This document shows, one piece after another, positions 1 to 9,886 of a stretch of 64,000 nucleotides of DNA. This DNA comes from Acidobacteriota bacterium. GTDB lineage: Bacteria; Zixibacteria; MSB-5A5; GN15; FEB-12. How positions within the stretch are numbered: position 1 is the first letter of the stretch; each line of letters starts with the position of its first letter. The stretch is from assembly GCA_035529075.1 (NCBI GenBank), contig DATKXK010000010.1:415401-479400 (forward strand), read 5' to 3'. The position numbers and the translations under genes are program-made. The notes beneath the pieces are model-generated. The model did not search any database. It saw only the letters and a list, made by a program, of their open reading frames with translations, and was not told the origin of the DNA.

Positions 1-1
1 C

Positions 2-832
2 ATGCGGGAGCACGCCGTAAAGATTGACATCGATGACCCGCACGCGGTTGACGGGTGCGGCACCGGCGGTGATGATTCGCAGACGTTTAACATTTCGACG
101 GCCGCGGCGATCGTAACCTCGGCGGCGGGCGTCACGGTGGCCAAGCACGGCAACCGCTCGGTCAGTTCTCGCTGCGGCTCGGCGGACCTGCTGGAGGCAA
201 CCGGGGGCAACATCGATCCGGGCCCGGACAGGGTCGCGAAGGCGATCAATGAAGTCGGGTTCGGGTTTCTCTTTGCGCCGCGTTTTCACCCGGCCATGAA
301 ACACGCTGCGGCGACGCGCAGGGAACTCGGCATACGCACCGTGTTCAACGTTCTGGGACCGATGACCAACCCGGCCGGCGTCAAGAGACAGGTGATCGGG
401 GTGTACGATCGTACGGTTATGCGCCTCATGATTGAGGTGATGAAAACCACGGGTTCGGAGCACGTTATCATGGCGCACTCGCGGGAGGGACACGACGAGT
501 TCTCCATGTCCAGCCCCACCGACTACCTGGAGCTCAAGGACGGCCGCATAGCTGAGCACTCTGTGCAGCCGGAGGACCTCGGTCTCAAATCATACGCGCC
601 GGGCTCAGTGGCGGGTGGTGGAAGCCAGACCAATCTCGAGATTCTCACGCGCGTGCTGAAGGGCGACGCGGGGCCGTACCGTGACGCGGTTCTGATTAAC
701 GCAGGCGCGATGATATACGTTGGCGGCGCAGCAGAGTCGATCCGGGATGGTCTTGCCGCCGCCGCCGGAGCCGTTGACACCGGTCGAGCCAGGGAAGTGC
801 TTGAGCACTGGATTACTCACTCCAATAGTTAG
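2..832 (+). CDS. trpD: Anthranilate phosphoribosyltransferase (5' end cut by window)
   Basis: Transfers the phosphoribosyl group of PRPP to anthranilate, the second committed step of tryptophan synthesis. The visible 276 residues carry the family signatures in order: GTGGD with the following NIST stretch near visible residues 21-31 (PRPP site), KHGNRS followed by CGSADLLEA near 49-66 (anthranilate and phosphate site), and LGPMTNPA near 118. Family members are about 340 residues, so some 60 N-terminal residues lie before the window and the first visible ATG is probably internal. The stop is 3 nt before the MFS gene, and the trp genes follow in the same direction. trpE and trpG are presumably upstream, outside the window. 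Confidence 0.95.
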   Translation: MREHAVKIDIDDPHAVDGCGTGGDDSQTFNISTAAAIVTSAAGVTVAKHGNRSVSSRCGSADLLEATGGNIDPGPDRVAKAINEVGFGFLFAPRFHPAMKHAAATRRELGIRTVFNVLGPMTNPAGVKRQVIGVYDRTVMRLMIEVMKTTGSEHVIMAHSREGHDEFSMSSPTDYLELKDGRIAEHSVQPEDLGLKSYAPGSVAGGGSQTNLEILTRVLKGDAGPYRDAVLINAGAMIYVGGAAESIRDGLAAAAGAVDTGRAREVLEHWITHSNS

Positions 833-835
833 CGC

Positions 836-2161
836 ATGTCATCCCGGAATTCACATCTTGCCACCAAACCGCCGTCCGTCGAGCCACTCACCAGAGTACG
901 GGCGAGCCTGGCCGAGTACGTTCGGCACGTCCGGATGTTCTCACGGAACGCGCGACTTTACCTGACCGGCTCCTTTCTGATGGCGATCAACTTTGCCGTC
1001 TTCCAATTGCTGTTCAATCTGTACTTGCGGGAGAACGGGTTTGCGGAAAGCGCCATCGGGCAGGTGCTCTCGGCGCGCGGTCTCGGAATGGTCCTCATTG
1101 CCGTCCCGGCCGCTCTGCTGCTGAGCCGCATCCGTCTCAAGCCGGTCCTGCTCCTGGCCGGCACTCTCTTTGCCTTCTTCAGCGCCGGTATGTGCGTGTT
1201 CCTCGACCTGTCGCACCTGCGGGGCCTGGCTCTCCTGGTGGGCATGGCCTTCTCGTTCTACCGCGTGGCCTCGGGTCCGTTCTACATGCGGAACTCTTCA
1301 CGGCTCGAGCGGACGCACCTGTTTTCATTCTCGTTCGCCATGATGATCCTGGCGAACATGGTCGGCTCGGCCGGTTCGGGAAACCTGGTGACCCTGATGA
1401 CGTCGTTGACCGGCGACCTGATACTGGGATATCGCTACACTCTTCTTCTGGGCATACTTGTCGGTCTGACGGCTCTCATCCCGTTTTCAATGATTAAGGC
1501 CGCGGCGCCGTCGGCAGAGGAAAACCGGATCACTCTCACCTTGTCCCAGCTCAAGCGGCGGGGGCGTTTTTATGTCAAGATCAGTTCGGCCAACCTGCTG
1601 ATCGGTCTCGGGGCAGGCCTGATAATCCCCTTTCTGAATCTCTTTTTCAGAGACCGGTTCGACCTGCCGCCGGATCGGATCGGCTGGTATTTCTTTGCGG
1701 TCTCCTGCTCCATGTTTTTCGGGACTCTTTCGGGTCCGGTACTGGCCAAGCGACTCGGGCTTGTCCGCACGATCGTCATCACGCAACTGGCCTCCATCCC
1801 CTTCATGTTCGTGCTTGCCTACAGTTACGTGCTTCCGCTGGTCGTGGCGGCCTTTGTTCTGCGCGGCGGCCTGATGAATCTCGGCGTGCCCATCAGCACT
1901 AATTTCGGTATGGAAATGGCCGAAAAGAACGAACAGGGTCTCGTCAACGCCCTGCTGATGGTTTCCTGGACCGGCTCCTGGATGCTGTCGGCACTGATCG
2001 GCGGATTTGTCATCGAACGATTCGGATATACCGTGGCACTCAATGTTTCTATCGTGCTTTATGTGTTCTCCTCGCTCGTATACTGGGGCTTTTTCCGGAA
2101 TGCTGAACGGAAACGCGAAGGCGCTCGCGGTTGGGTTATCCCGGAACGGAGTGAATTGTGA
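836..2161 (+). CDS. MFS transporter inside the trp operon
   Basis: A 441-residue integral membrane protein of the major facilitator superfamily. Hydrophobic segments run through almost the whole chain, as expected for 12 helices, with short basic loops such as LSRIRLKP near residue 98, which resembles MFS motif A. A cytosolic N-terminal tail of about 40 residues precedes the first helix. The ATG follows the trpD stop by 3 nt, and the stop TGA overlaps the GTG of trpC, so it is translationally locked into the tryptophan operon. Substrate is not readable from sequence. Position suggests an aromatic amino acid, an indole compound or a pathway intermediate, but this is inference. Confidence 0.85.
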   Translation: MSSRNSHLATKPPSVEPLTRVRASLAEYVRHVRMFSRNARLYLTGSFLMAINFAVFQLLFNLYLRENGFAESAIGQVLSARGLGMVLIAVPAALLLSRIRLKPVLLLAGTLFAFFSAGMCVFLDLSHLRGLALLVGMAFSFYRVASGPFYMRNSSRLERTHLFSFSFAMMILANMVGSAGSGNLVTLMTSLTGDLILGYRYTLLLGILVGLTALIPFSMIKAAAPSAEENRITLTLSQLKRRGRFYVKISSANLLIGLGAGLIIPFLNLFFRDRFDLPPDRIGWYFFAVSCSMFFGTLSGPVLAKRLGLVRTIVITQLASIPFMFVLAYSYVLPLVVAAFVLRGGLMNLGVPISTNFGMEMAEKNEQGLVNALLMVSWTGSWMLSALIGGFVIERFGYTVALNVSIVLYVFSSLVYWGFFRNAERKREGARGWVIPERSEL

Positions 2162-2937
2162 CGTCGATTCTCCAGCAAATCGCGGCCGCAAAAAGGTCTG
2201 AGGTCGAGCAACTGAAAACGGACAGGCCGGTCGAGCAGTTGAAGGACAGTTTGCCGGAAGCGCCTGCCGGCAGGTTCCGACGGGCGTTATCCGGGAGCGC
2301 CGCTGTCAACATCATAGCGGAAATCAAGAAAGGATCGCCGTCAAAAGGTATTCTTCGCGAGGATTTCGATCCCGTGCGCCTGGCCCGGCTATACGGCGAA
2401 GGGGGAGCGGCAGCCCTGTCGGTTGTGGCCGACGAGAAGTATTTCTTCGGCAGCGCAAAGCACGTTGAACTGGTCAGGAACGAATCGTCCCTGCCGGTGC
2501 TGTATAAAGATTTCATTATCGATGCTTACCAGCTTTATTACTCGCGGGCCATGAGAGCCGATGCCGTGTTGCTGATTGCCGCGCTGCTTGCGCCCGGCCC
2601 GCTGAGCCACTTTCTGGGCCTCGCCCGGGAGCTTGGCCTGGACTGTCTGGTTGAGGTACACGGTGAGGATGAACTGAAGATCGCACTGGAGGCCGGTGCC
2701 GACCTGATCGGAGTAAACAACCGCAACCTCGAAGATTTCACCGTAAACCTGGCGACGTCGGAGCGTCTGGGCCGGCTCATCCCCGCGCACGTCACGCGGG
2801 TGAGCGAATCCGGTATTACGGCTCCCGGGGACATAGGCCGTCTGCGTGCGGTCGGGTACAACAATTTCCTGGTTGGCGAGGCGCTCGTTACGGCAGGCGA
2901 CCCCGTCACCCTTCTTGGCTCGTTGAGAAGCGCATGA
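2158..2937 (+). CDS. trpC: Indole-3-glycerol phosphate synthase
   Basis: Closes the indole ring from carboxyphenylamino-deoxyribulose phosphate. The 259 residues form a single TIM barrel with the family motifs AEIKKGSPSKG (about residue 53), LYKDFIID (about 118), GVNNRNL (about 183) and VSESGI near 218. These supply the catalytic Lys/Glu set and the phosphate-binding loop. It is monofunctional, since trpF is a separate gene. The start is GTG within the GTGA overlap with the MFS gene, and the 3' end overlaps trpF by ATGA. Confidence 0.96.
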   Translation: MTSILQQIAAAKRSEVEQLKTDRPVEQLKDSLPEAPAGRFRRALSGSAAVNIIAEIKKGSPSKGILREDFDPVRLARLYGEGGAAALSVVADEKYFFGSAKHVELVRNESSLPVLYKDFIIDAYQLYYSRAMRADAVLLIAALLAPGPLSHFLGLARELGLDCLVEVHGEDELKIALEAGADLIGVNNRNLEDFTVNLATSERLGRLIPAHVTRVSESGITAPGDIGRLRAVGYNNFLVGEALVTAGDPVTLLGSLRSA

Positions 2938-3569
2938 AACGCTTTCACGTCAAGGTATGCGGTATCACTCGTGCAAAGGATGCCGAGCGGGCGGCTCAAC
3001 TCGGCGGGGATATGATCGGTTTTATCTTTTTCCGCCCGTCACCGCGGTATGTTACGCCCGCCCGTGCGCACGAAATATGCTCGTGCGCCTCGCCTGTGCT
3101 TGACCGCGTCGGTGTCTTTGTCGATGAGGATCTCGAAACCATTCTTCGGATTGCCCGAAGAGTCCGCTTGAATATCATCCAGCTGCACGGAAAGGAACCG
3201 GTGCGGGCCGTCACCCGTCTCCAGCGGGAAGGGTACCGGGTGATCAAGGCGTTCGGGATTGCGCATGCCCGCGACTACGAACGGCTTCGCGCCAGCCCGG
3301 CCGATTTGGTCATGCTCGACGCGGCGGCGGCGAACCTTCCGGGCGGCACCGGCCGCACGTTTGACTGGTCCGTGCGGCCCCGGCCGGCAATTCCGAACCT
3401 GGTGCTGGCGGGCGGAATTACGGCCCGGAACGTCGCCCGGGGAGTGAAGTTGTTTGATCCGACCGTGGTTGACGTCAACTCCGGGGTGGAGAGCGCCGCC
3501 GGGGTCAAATCGCCGAGGAAATTGAAAGAGTTTTTTGACGTCTGTAATCGCTTGCGTTATGGTGGATAG
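2934..3569 (+). CDS. trpF: Phosphoribosylanthranilate isomerase
   Basis: Amadori isomerase that supplies the substrate of TrpC. The chain is 211 residues, typical for a monofunctional enzyme. The N-terminal VKVCGIT holds the catalytic Cys (C9), the catalytic Asp is expected in VMLDAAA near residue 126, and GGTGRTFDW plus LAGGIT form the phosphate-binding region. Starts at ATG overlapping the trpC stop (ATGA). Its last 11 nt overlap the trpB start, giving tight translational coupling. Confidence 0.95.
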   Translation: MKRFHVKVCGITRAKDAERAAQLGGDMIGFIFFRPSPRYVTPARAHEICSCASPVLDRVGVFVDEDLETILRIARRVRLNIIQLHGKEPVRAVTRLQREGYRVIKAFGIAHARDYERLRASPADLVMLDAAAANLPGGTGRTFDWSVRPRPAIPNLVLAGGITARNVARGVKLFDPTVVDVNSGVESAAGVKSPRKLKEFFDVCNRLRYGG

Positions 3570-4764
3570 AAAGAAAAAACTACCGGATGCCGCAGGCAGG
3601 TTCGGCCCGTACGGAGGGCAGTACGTGCCGGAAACGGTCATGTACGCGCTGCATGAACTGGAACGCGCCTACCTGCGCTTCAAGCGGGACCGCGAGTTTC
3701 AGGCCGAACTGCGCGGGCATCTGAGCACTTTCGTCGGCCGCCCCACGCCGCTGTATTTCGCGGAACGCCTGACCCGTCACCTGAAGGGCCCGCGCGTGTA
3801 TTTCAAGAGAGAGGACCTTGCCCACACGGGCGCCCACAAGATCAACAACACCGTCGGGCAGATCCTGCTGGCGCGCAGGATGAAAAAGAAACGGATTATC
3901 GCCGAAACCGGCGCCGGACAGCACGGGCTGGCCACCGTTACCGTGTGCGCTCGATTCGGCCTGCCCTGCGTCGTATACATGGGGACCGAGGACATGCAAC
4001 GGCAGGCGCCCAACGTGGAGAAGATGCGCCTTCTGGGTGGGGACGTCGTCCCGGTCGACACGGGATCGCGTACTCTCAAGGATGCCACCAGCGAGGCCCT
4101 TCGGGACTGGGTTACGAACGTCCGGACCACCTTCTACATTATAGGCTCGGTGGTGGGTCCGCACCCGTACCCTATGATAGTGCGGGACTTTCAGTCAATC
4201 ATCGGTAGGGAAACGAAACGGCAGGCGCGGAGGATTCTCGGCCGGCTGCCGGACTGCATTATAGCCTGCATCGGTGGTGGTTCCAACGCCGCCGGTATTT
4301 TTCACGACTTCCTGGTCGATCAATCGGTGAAACTGATCGGCGTGGAGGCGGCGGGGTGCGGGCTGAACTCCAGGCGGCATGCAGCCACCCTTGCCCGGGG
4401 CAGGCCCGGGGTTCTGCATGGGTCGTACAGTTACCTTATATATGACGCCGACGGCCAGGTGACGCTGCCTCATTCCGTGTCGGCCGGACTTGATTATCCC
4501 GGGGTCGGGCCGGAGCATGCTTTCTTGAAGGACTCCGGCCGGGTCACGTATGCGTCAGCCGGCGACCGGGAAGCCCTGGCGGCGTTCAAGCTGGTATCAA
4601 GGCTGGAAGGCATTATCCCGGCCCTGGAGACGGCGCACGCCCTGGCCTACCTGATCAGGAATCGGAAGCGATTCGGCCGCAGGCAGAATGTCGTCATCTG
4701 TCTGTCCGGCCGCGGCGACAAGGATATGCCAATCCTTGCCCGGCTCGGGGAGCTTGACCCGTGA
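3559..4764 (+). CDS. trpB: Tryptophan synthase beta chain
   Basis: PLP enzyme that condenses indole with serine, working in an alpha2-beta2 complex with TrpA. The 401 residues include [13 protein letters not shown] at the N-terminus, HTGAHKINN with the PLP lysine, AETGAGQHG, and the GGGSNA phosphate-binding loop. The pattern is that of the standard TrpB1 subfamily that partners TrpA. I chose ATG 3559. An in-frame TTG at 3535 would add eight residues of no family similarity and deepen the overlap with trpF. The stop overlaps the GTG of trpA. Confidence 0.96.
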   Translation: MVDRKKKLPDAAGRFGPYGGQYVPETVMYALHELERAYLRFKRDREFQAELRGHLSTFVGRPTPLYFAERLTRHLKGPRVYFKREDLAHTGAHKINNTVGQILLARRMKKKRIIAETGAGQHGLATVTVCARFGLPCVVYMGTEDMQRQAPNVEKMRLLGGDVVPVDTGSRTLKDATSEALRDWVTNVRTTFYIIGSVVGPHPYPMIVRDFQSIIGRETKRQARRILGRLPDCIIACIGGGSNAAGIFHDFLVDQSVKLIGVEAAGCGLNSRRHAATLARGRPGVLHGSYSYLIYDADGQVTLPHSVSAGLDYPGVGPEHAFLKDSGRVTYASAGDREALAAFKLVSRLEGIIPALETAHALAYLIRNRKRFGRRQNVVICLSGRGDKDMPILARLGELDP

Positions 4765-5549
4765 ATCGAATCCGCACGCTCCTTTCTACTCAGCGAGAGC
4801 ATAAACTGCTCGTGCCGTTCTTCACCGCCGGCTACCCCGATCTGAATACCGTCGTCCGACTGGCGGAGATATCGGCGGACTGCGGAGCTGATATCGTCGA
4901 GCTGGGCGTGCCGTTCTCGGACCCGCTCGCCGACGGCCCGGACATCCAGTACTCTTCCAGTCTGGCCCTGCGCAGGGGTGTCAACCTTGCCCGGATATTC
5001 CGGGTGGCCGAGAAGATCAGGAGACGGTCGGATATTCCGCTGGTTCTGATGGGATATTACAATCCCATACACGCATACGGCCCGGCACGGTTTGTCCGCG
5101 ATGCGGTTGACGCCGGGATTGACGGTTATATCGTGGCGGATCTGCCGGTGGAAGAAGCCTCCCTGCTGAAAGGCCATGCCGACCGGTGGCTGCTGTCCTC
5201 GATCTTTCTCGTGGCCCCGACCTCCTCACCCGAACGAGTGCGCATGATCGACGCCGCCTGCACGGACATCGTCTACGCCGTGACCGTAACAGGCGTAACC
5301 GGAGCAGGCAGGAAGTTCGACGCCTCTACCGACCGGTATCTTAAGAACCTCAGGCGGCTTGTCACTCATCCGTTTGTTGCCGGATTCGGTGTCTCTTCGC
5401 CGAAAGATGCTCGGCGCATGACCCGGTATGCCGATGGCGTCGTTATCGGGTCGGTTCTCACCCGGTTGATGCGGACGGCACGTACTCGGGCCGCCGGTGT
5501 CAGCGAAATTCGACGTTTCCTCGGCCGCGTGAGGCGAGCAATTCCTTGA
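4761..5549 (+). CDS. trpA: Tryptophan synthase alpha chain
   Basis: Cleaves indole-3-glycerol phosphate to indole and glyceraldehyde 3-phosphate and channels the indole to TrpB. The 262-residue TIM barrel shows FTAGYPD at the N-terminus, then [15 protein letters not shown] carrying the catalytic Glu and Asp, then the VTGVTGAG loop. Starts with GTG in the GTGA overlap with the trpB stop. It is the last trp gene. No terminator is visible between it and argS, which begins 120 nt later. Confidence 0.96.
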   Translation: MNRIRTLLSTQREHKLLVPFFTAGYPDLNTVVRLAEISADCGADIVELGVPFSDPLADGPDIQYSSSLALRRGVNLARIFRVAEKIRRRSDIPLVLMGYYNPIHAYGPARFVRDAVDAGIDGYIVADLPVEEASLLKGHADRWLLSSIFLVAPTSSPERVRMIDAACTDIVYAVTVTGVTGAGRKFDASTDRYLKNLRRLVTHPFVAGFGVSSPKDARRMTRYADGVVIGSVLTRLMRTARTRAAGVSEIRRFLGRVRRAIP

Positions 5550-5604
5550 GCAGGAAAGAGATTGCGCGTTTCGCCGGTAACGGCACCGCCGATCAACATT
5601 ATAA

Positions 5605-5633
5605 TTGCCAACCTCGTTGCGTTGACCGATATT
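5605..5633 (+). promoter_or_regulatory. Possible promoter before argS
   Basis: TTGCCA at 5605-5610 and GATATT at 5628-5633 are separated by 17 bp in the 120-nt gap between trpA and argS. The -10 is imperfect. It could give argS and the aro genes a promoter of their own, but transcription from the trp side is equally possible. Confidence 0.35.
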
Positions 5634-5669
5634 ACCCTCTGTTTTCTCCTGACCCGACGATACACGTGC

Positions 5670-7481
5670 ATGAGCAGGGATAAATACAAAGATCAGTTTG
5701 ACCGCTTTGCGGCCTCGGCCTTCAGGAACGTCTATGCCGACGTCTACAAGGAGACCGGTGACAGTGACATATTCAGTGCCGAGGCAATCCATGCATTGCT
5801 TGAGAAGCCGAAGGACCCGAAAATGGGCAGGTTCTCCTTTCCCGTATTCAGGTTCGCATCCCTGCTGAAAGATCGCCCCGCCGAGATGTCGACGAAAGTG
5901 GCTGCTGAGGCCAACCGGCTGCTGGAAGCCTCGGGGGAACCGAAGCTCGTGTTGTTCAAGGGGGTGGGGGGTTTTCTTAATGCTGAGGTTGATTTCGAGA
6001 CCCTGGCGGAAGGCACGACAACGACGGTTGTCTCCCGGGTCGAATCCTATGGGTCCTCGACTGTCGGCCGTGACAGGACGGTGCTTGTTGAGTACTCCTC
6101 GCCCAACATCGCCAAGCCTTTCGGGGTGGGCCATCTGAGGACGACCGTGATCGGCAATTCCCTCAGGCGGATATTCAAGGCGCTGGGTTACAACGTGGTA
6201 GGGATAAACTATCCCGGCGACTGGGGCACGCAGTTCGGCAAGATGATTGTCGCGTACACCAGGTGGGGAACGGAGTCAACGCTGACGGGCAACGCGGTCG
6301 CCAACCTGCTGGATTTGTACGTGCGCTTTCACCGGGAGGTTGAGCAGGATCCCTCGCTTGACGAAGAGGCGCGACGGGCGTTCAGGAGGCTCGAGGACGG
6401 CGAGCCCGAGGCGGTGCGCCTGTGGGAACGGCTGAGGGAAATCTCTCACGCCGAGTTTGACCGCGTCTATGACCTGCTCGGAATAGAGTTCGATCTCGTC
6501 ATCGGCGAGTCATTCTTCAACGACAAGATGAAGGGCGTGATCGAGCGGCTTCAGGCCGACGGCCTGACCAGGATTTCCGAGGGCGCCCTGATTGTCGACA
6601 TTGACGATCCCCATCTGCCGCCCGCGCTGCTTCGCAAGGCGGACGGCGCCACTCTGTACATTACGCGGGACCTCGCCGGGATGATCTACCGCTGGGAGAC
6701 TTACCGGTTCGACCAGTCCCTCTACGTGGTGGGCGCCTCGCAGGCGGACCATTTCAAGCAGTGCCTGTCGGTCATTGAATCCATGGAAAAGGCCGAGCGG
6801 CTTCCTGTGGAAAACCGCATGACGGGGAAGATAAAGCACGTGGGGTTCGGCTGGGTGCGGTTTGAGAAAAAGTCGATGTCCACCCGGCGGGGCAACATCA
6901 TCTTTCTCGAAGACGTCATCGACAAGGCCGTGACCCTTGCCCGGGATATCATCATGGAAAAGAACGCCGGCCTGGAGAGGATAGACGAGACGGCTCATAT
7001 GATCGGAACCGGAGCCGTGATTTTCTCGCAGCTCTCCGTCCGGCGGCAGAAGGACGTCAACTTCGTCTGGGAAGAGGTGCTCAACTTCGACGGTGAGACC
7101 GGCCCCTACCTGCAGTACACGCACGCTCGGCTGTGCTCCCTGCTGCGCAACTACGAGGGTGACATTACACCGGATATAGACTATCATCTGCTTCAGCGGG
7201 AGGAAGAGACCCGGGTGATCGAGCACCTGGCCGATTTTCCCGAGGCCGTCACAGATGCGGCTGAAGACTACGAACCGTATTACGTTGTCAGCTATCTGCT
7301 GAGACTGGCCGGAGCGTTTAACAGGATGTACCAGCGCAAGACGGACACCGGTCGCATCGATAAGATCATTTCGGATGACGCGGCGCTGTCGGCCGCCCGA
7401 ATTGCGCTGGTCAAGGCGGTGCAAACAGTGCTCAAGGAAGGGCTGTACCTGCTGGGAATGCAGGCACCGGATCAGATGTAG
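5670..7481 (+). CDS. argS: Arginyl-tRNA synthetase
   Basis: Class I synthetase that charges tRNA-Arg. From ATG 5670 the protein is 603 residues, with an N-terminal additional domain, the signature region NIAKPFGVGHLR (the HIGH motif reads GVGH), and SMSTR at 402-406 in place of KMSKS, followed by a C-terminal DALR-type anticodon-binding domain. The reading frame is open back to 5562, but residues before ATG 5670 look like non-coding translation. First residues of HIGH and KMSKS are also variable in the Firmicutes-type ArgRS subgroup, so I regard the enzyme as active. It sits between the trp and aro genes. Confidence 0.95.
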   Translation: MSRDKYKDQFDRFAASAFRNVYADVYKETGDSDIFSAEAIHALLEKPKDPKMGRFSFPVFRFASLLKDRPAEMSTKVAAEANRLLEASGEPKLVLFKGVGGFLNAEVDFETLAEGTTTTVVSRVESYGSSTVGRDRTVLVEYSSPNIAKPFGVGHLRTTVIGNSLRRIFKALGYNVVGINYPGDWGTQFGKMIVAYTRWGTESTLTGNAVANLLDLYVRFHREVEQDPSLDEEARRAFRRLEDGEPEAVRLWERLREISHAEFDRVYDLLGIEFDLVIGESFFNDKMKGVIERLQADGLTRISEGALIVDIDDPHLPPALLRKADGATLYITRDLAGMIYRWETYRFDQSLYVVGASQADHFKQCLSVIESMEKAERLPVENRMTGKIKHVGFGWVRFEKKSMSTRRGNIIFLEDVIDKAVTLARDIIMEKNAGLERIDETAHMIGTGAVIFSQLSVRRQKDVNFVWEEVLNFDGETGPYLQYTHARLCSLLRNYEGDITPDIDYHLLQREEETRVIEHLADFPEAVTDAAEDYEPYYVVSYLLRLAGAFNRMYQRKTDTGRIDKIISDDAALSAARIALVKAVQTVLKEGLYLLGMQAPDQM

Positions 7482-7529
7482 GCGGCGACGTTCGCGCCGT
7501 GACAGAGGGTAACCTGTCGGGAGTGATAC

Positions 7530-8546
7530 ATGCTTGTCGTGATGGAGACCGCGGCCACCCCGGAGATGGTGGCAAAGGTATGTGAAGAGATTGAACGGCT
7601 GGGGCTGAGCGCGCACCCCATGCCGGGAGCGCAACGTACGGCGGTAGGCGTCACCGGCAACAAGGCGCGCGTCGACTCCGACAGTATTCTGACGCTTGAG
7701 GGCGTCCGTGAGATTATCCACGTTACCGCGCCGTACAAGCTGGTCAGCCGCGAATTCCACTCGGAGAATACGGTCGTTGACGTGGGCGGAGTAAAAATCG
7801 GCGGCCGGGATTTCGTCGTGATGGCGGGCCCCTGTTCCGTGGAAAGCCGTGAGCAGACCCTGGCGATTGCGGAAAAAGTAGCCGCGAGCGGGAGCAAGGT
7901 CCTTCGAGGCGGTGCCTTCAAACCGCGAACCTCACCGTACAGCTTCCAGGGGCTGGGACGGCGGGGGCTGGAGATCCTGGCCGAGGCTCGTGAGCGATTC
8001 GGTCTGCTCATCGTGACGGAGGCGATCGACACTGAAACCATCGATATGGTGGCCGCCTATGCCGACATCATCCAGATCGGCGCTCGTAACATGCAGAACT
8101 ACTCGCTTCTGCGTAAGGCGGGAGGACTGGACAAGCCGGTGCTGCTGAAACGGGGGATGTCGGCGACGCTGGAGGAGTTGCTTATGGCCGCGGAGTACGT
8201 TATGGCCGAAGGGAACCACCGGGTGATTCTCTGTGAGCGCGGCGTGCGTACCTTTGCCGATCACACCCGCAACACTCTCGATCTTTCCGCCGTGCCGTTC
8301 GTCAAGCGTATGTCGCATCTTCCCATCATCACCGATCCCAGCCACGGGACGGGAAGAAAGGACAAGGTGCTGCCGCTGTCGCGAGCCTCTATCGCCGTCG
8401 GCGCCGACGGCCTGTTGATCGAGGTGCACCACGAGCCTGAGAAGGCGCTGTCCGACGGACCCCAGTCCATTACTCCGGCCCACTTCGAGCGGTTGATGAA
8501 AGAGATGCGAACCCTGGCCGGTGTCCTTGGCAGGACGGTGCCATGA
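7530..8546 (+). CDS. aroF: DAHP synthase, type I-beta with N-terminal regulatory domain
   Basis: 3-deoxy-7-phosphoheptulonate synthase, the entry step of the shikimate pathway from PEP and erythrose 4-phosphate. The 338 residues begin with a ferredoxin-like domain of about 70 residues, as in the Thermotoga-type enzyme, where it mediates feedback inhibition by aromatic amino acids. The barrel follows with AGPCSVES, GGAFKPRTSPYSFQG, QIGARNMQN and TDPSHGTG. ATG 7530 has the Shine-Dalgarno CGGGAG 9 nt upstream. The 3' end overlaps aroA by ATGA. No chorismate mutase domain is fused. Confidence 0.94.
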   Translation: MLVVMETAATPEMVAKVCEEIERLGLSAHPMPGAQRTAVGVTGNKARVDSDSILTLEGVREIIHVTAPYKLVSREFHSENTVVDVGGVKIGGRDFVVMAGPCSVESREQTLAIAEKVAASGSKVLRGGAFKPRTSPYSFQGLGRRGLEILAEARERFGLLIVTEAIDTETIDMVAAYADIIQIGARNMQNYSLLRKAGGLDKPVLLKRGMSATLEELLMAAEYVMAEGNHRVILCERGVRTFADHTRNTLDLSAVPFVKRMSHLPIITDPSHGTGRKDKVLPLSRASIAVGADGLLIEVHHEPEKALSDGPQSITPAHFERLMKEMRTLAGVLGRTVP

Positions 8547-9886
8547 GACGCCGGATCCTCCCGGCGAAGAAGATCGGCGGACGCCTGCAGGTGCCGGGGG
8601 ACAAGTCGATCGCGCACCGGGCGGCGATGCTGTCGCTTCTGTCGGCAGGACCCATTACCGTCAGGAACTTCCCGGACGGTGCCGACTGCCGGACGTCCCT
8701 GAGGGCCGTCGAGAAGTTCGGCGTGCGCGTTGAGTGCAAAGACGGCGATCTCGTGCTCGAGCCGCCGGCCCGGCTCTCCATCGAACCCGAAACCATCATA
8801 GACTGCGGAAACTCAGGCACTACGGCCCGCCTGCTGGCGGGAATCGTTGCCGGCACCGACCTCACGGTGATTCTGTCCGGGGACGAATCCCTTTCGGCGC
8901 GACCCATGAAGCGAATTGTTGATCCGCTGACTGCTATGGGTGCGGACATGGTCGACAGCGAGGGACATCTGCCGCTGAAAATACGCGGCTCCCGGCTCCT
9001 GCCCTTTGAGTACCACATGCCGGTGGCGTCGGCGCAGGTCAAATCCGCGCTTCTTCTGGCCGGGCTGGCGTCGGGCTGTTCCGTGACCGTGCGGGAGTCG
9101 GTTATTACGCGCAATCACACCGAGATCATGCTGCGGGAGATCGGCCGGGGCGTCAGCGTGCGGGAGATCAGGCCGGTTCTCGAAGAGGACCCCCGAGACC
9201 CTCGCAGGCGCCGTACCTCGATGCCTGAGGACTTCAAACGTGAAATCGCGGTCAGTGCTGAGGCGTGCGTGGACGGCGGGCACGTGGACATTCCGGGTGA
9301 CGTATCGACGGCGGCCTTCCTGTTTGCCGCCGCCGCAATTTCCGGCGGCACGGTCACGGTGGAGAACGTGGGCCTGAATCCAACGCGCACCGCCTTTCTG
9401 ACGTACCTCAAGACCACCGGGTGCCGGGTGGAGACCGAAGAGCGCACGGTCGTCTCGGGCGAAGCGCGGGGGACCGTGACGGTTACGGGCGGAGAACTCG
9501 GGGCTCGAAAGATCTCGGGCGAGACGACGGTGGGACTCATTGACGAAATACCCATCGTGGCCGTCATGGCGGCACGCGCCCGGGGCACGACCGTCGTGCG
9601 GGATGCCGCTGAACTGCGATTCAAAGAGTCGGACCGTCTTGCCGCCGTGGCCGAGAACCTGGCGGCTATGGGCGTCAAGTGCGGCCTCCTTGGTGACGGC
9701 CTCGTCATCGAAGGAAGCGACGAACTCAGCGGTGCCGACCTCAAGAGCTTTGGTGATCATCGTATCACGATGGCCTTCTCCATCGCCGCCTTGTTCGGGG
9801 TCGGCCCGTCCACGATTGATGATGATTCCCCGGTCAGTATTTCCTGCCCGGGCTTCTATAACCTGGTAGATTCGATAGTACAGTGA
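8543..9886 (+). CDS. aroA: 3-phosphoshikimate 1-carboxyvinyltransferase (EPSP synthase)
   Basis: Transfers enolpyruvate from PEP to shikimate 3-phosphate. The 447 residues carry GDKSIAHRA near residue 19, DCGNSGTTARLLAG near 88, ESLSARPMKR, DEIPI with the catalytic Asp, RFKESDRL and the C-terminal FGDHRI. All expected substrate-binding blocks are present in order. The NSGTT loop resembles the Bacillus form rather than the NAGTA of the E. coli enzyme. Starts in an ATGA overlap with aroF and ends in a GTGA overlap with aroE. Confidence 0.95.
   Translation: MRRRILPAKKIGGRLQVPGDKSIAHRAAMLSLLSAGPITVRNFPDGADCRTSLRAVEKFGVRVECKDGDLVLEPPARLSIEPETIIDCGNSGTTARLLAGIVAGTDLTVILSGDESLSARPMKRIVDPLTAMGADMVDSEGHLPLKIRGSRLLPFEYHMPVASAQVKSALLLAGLASGCSVTVRESVITRNHTEIMLREIGRGVSVREIRPVLEEDPRDPRRRRTSMPEDFKREIAVSAEACVDGGHVDIPGDVSTAAFLFAAAAISGGTVTVENVGLNPTRTAFLTYLKTTGCRVETEERTVVSGEARGTVTVTGGELGARKISGETTVGLIDEIPIVAVMAARARGTTVVRDAAELRFKESDRLAAVAENLAAMGVKCGLLGDGLVIEGSDELSGADLKSFGDHRITMAFSIAALFGVGPSTIDDDSPVSISCPGFYNLVDSIVQ

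Noticed and set aside
6510..7760. Long minus-strand open frame over argS
   Set aside because: High GC makes antisense frames long; it is rich in His, Arg and Gly with no domain, and argS is unambiguous.
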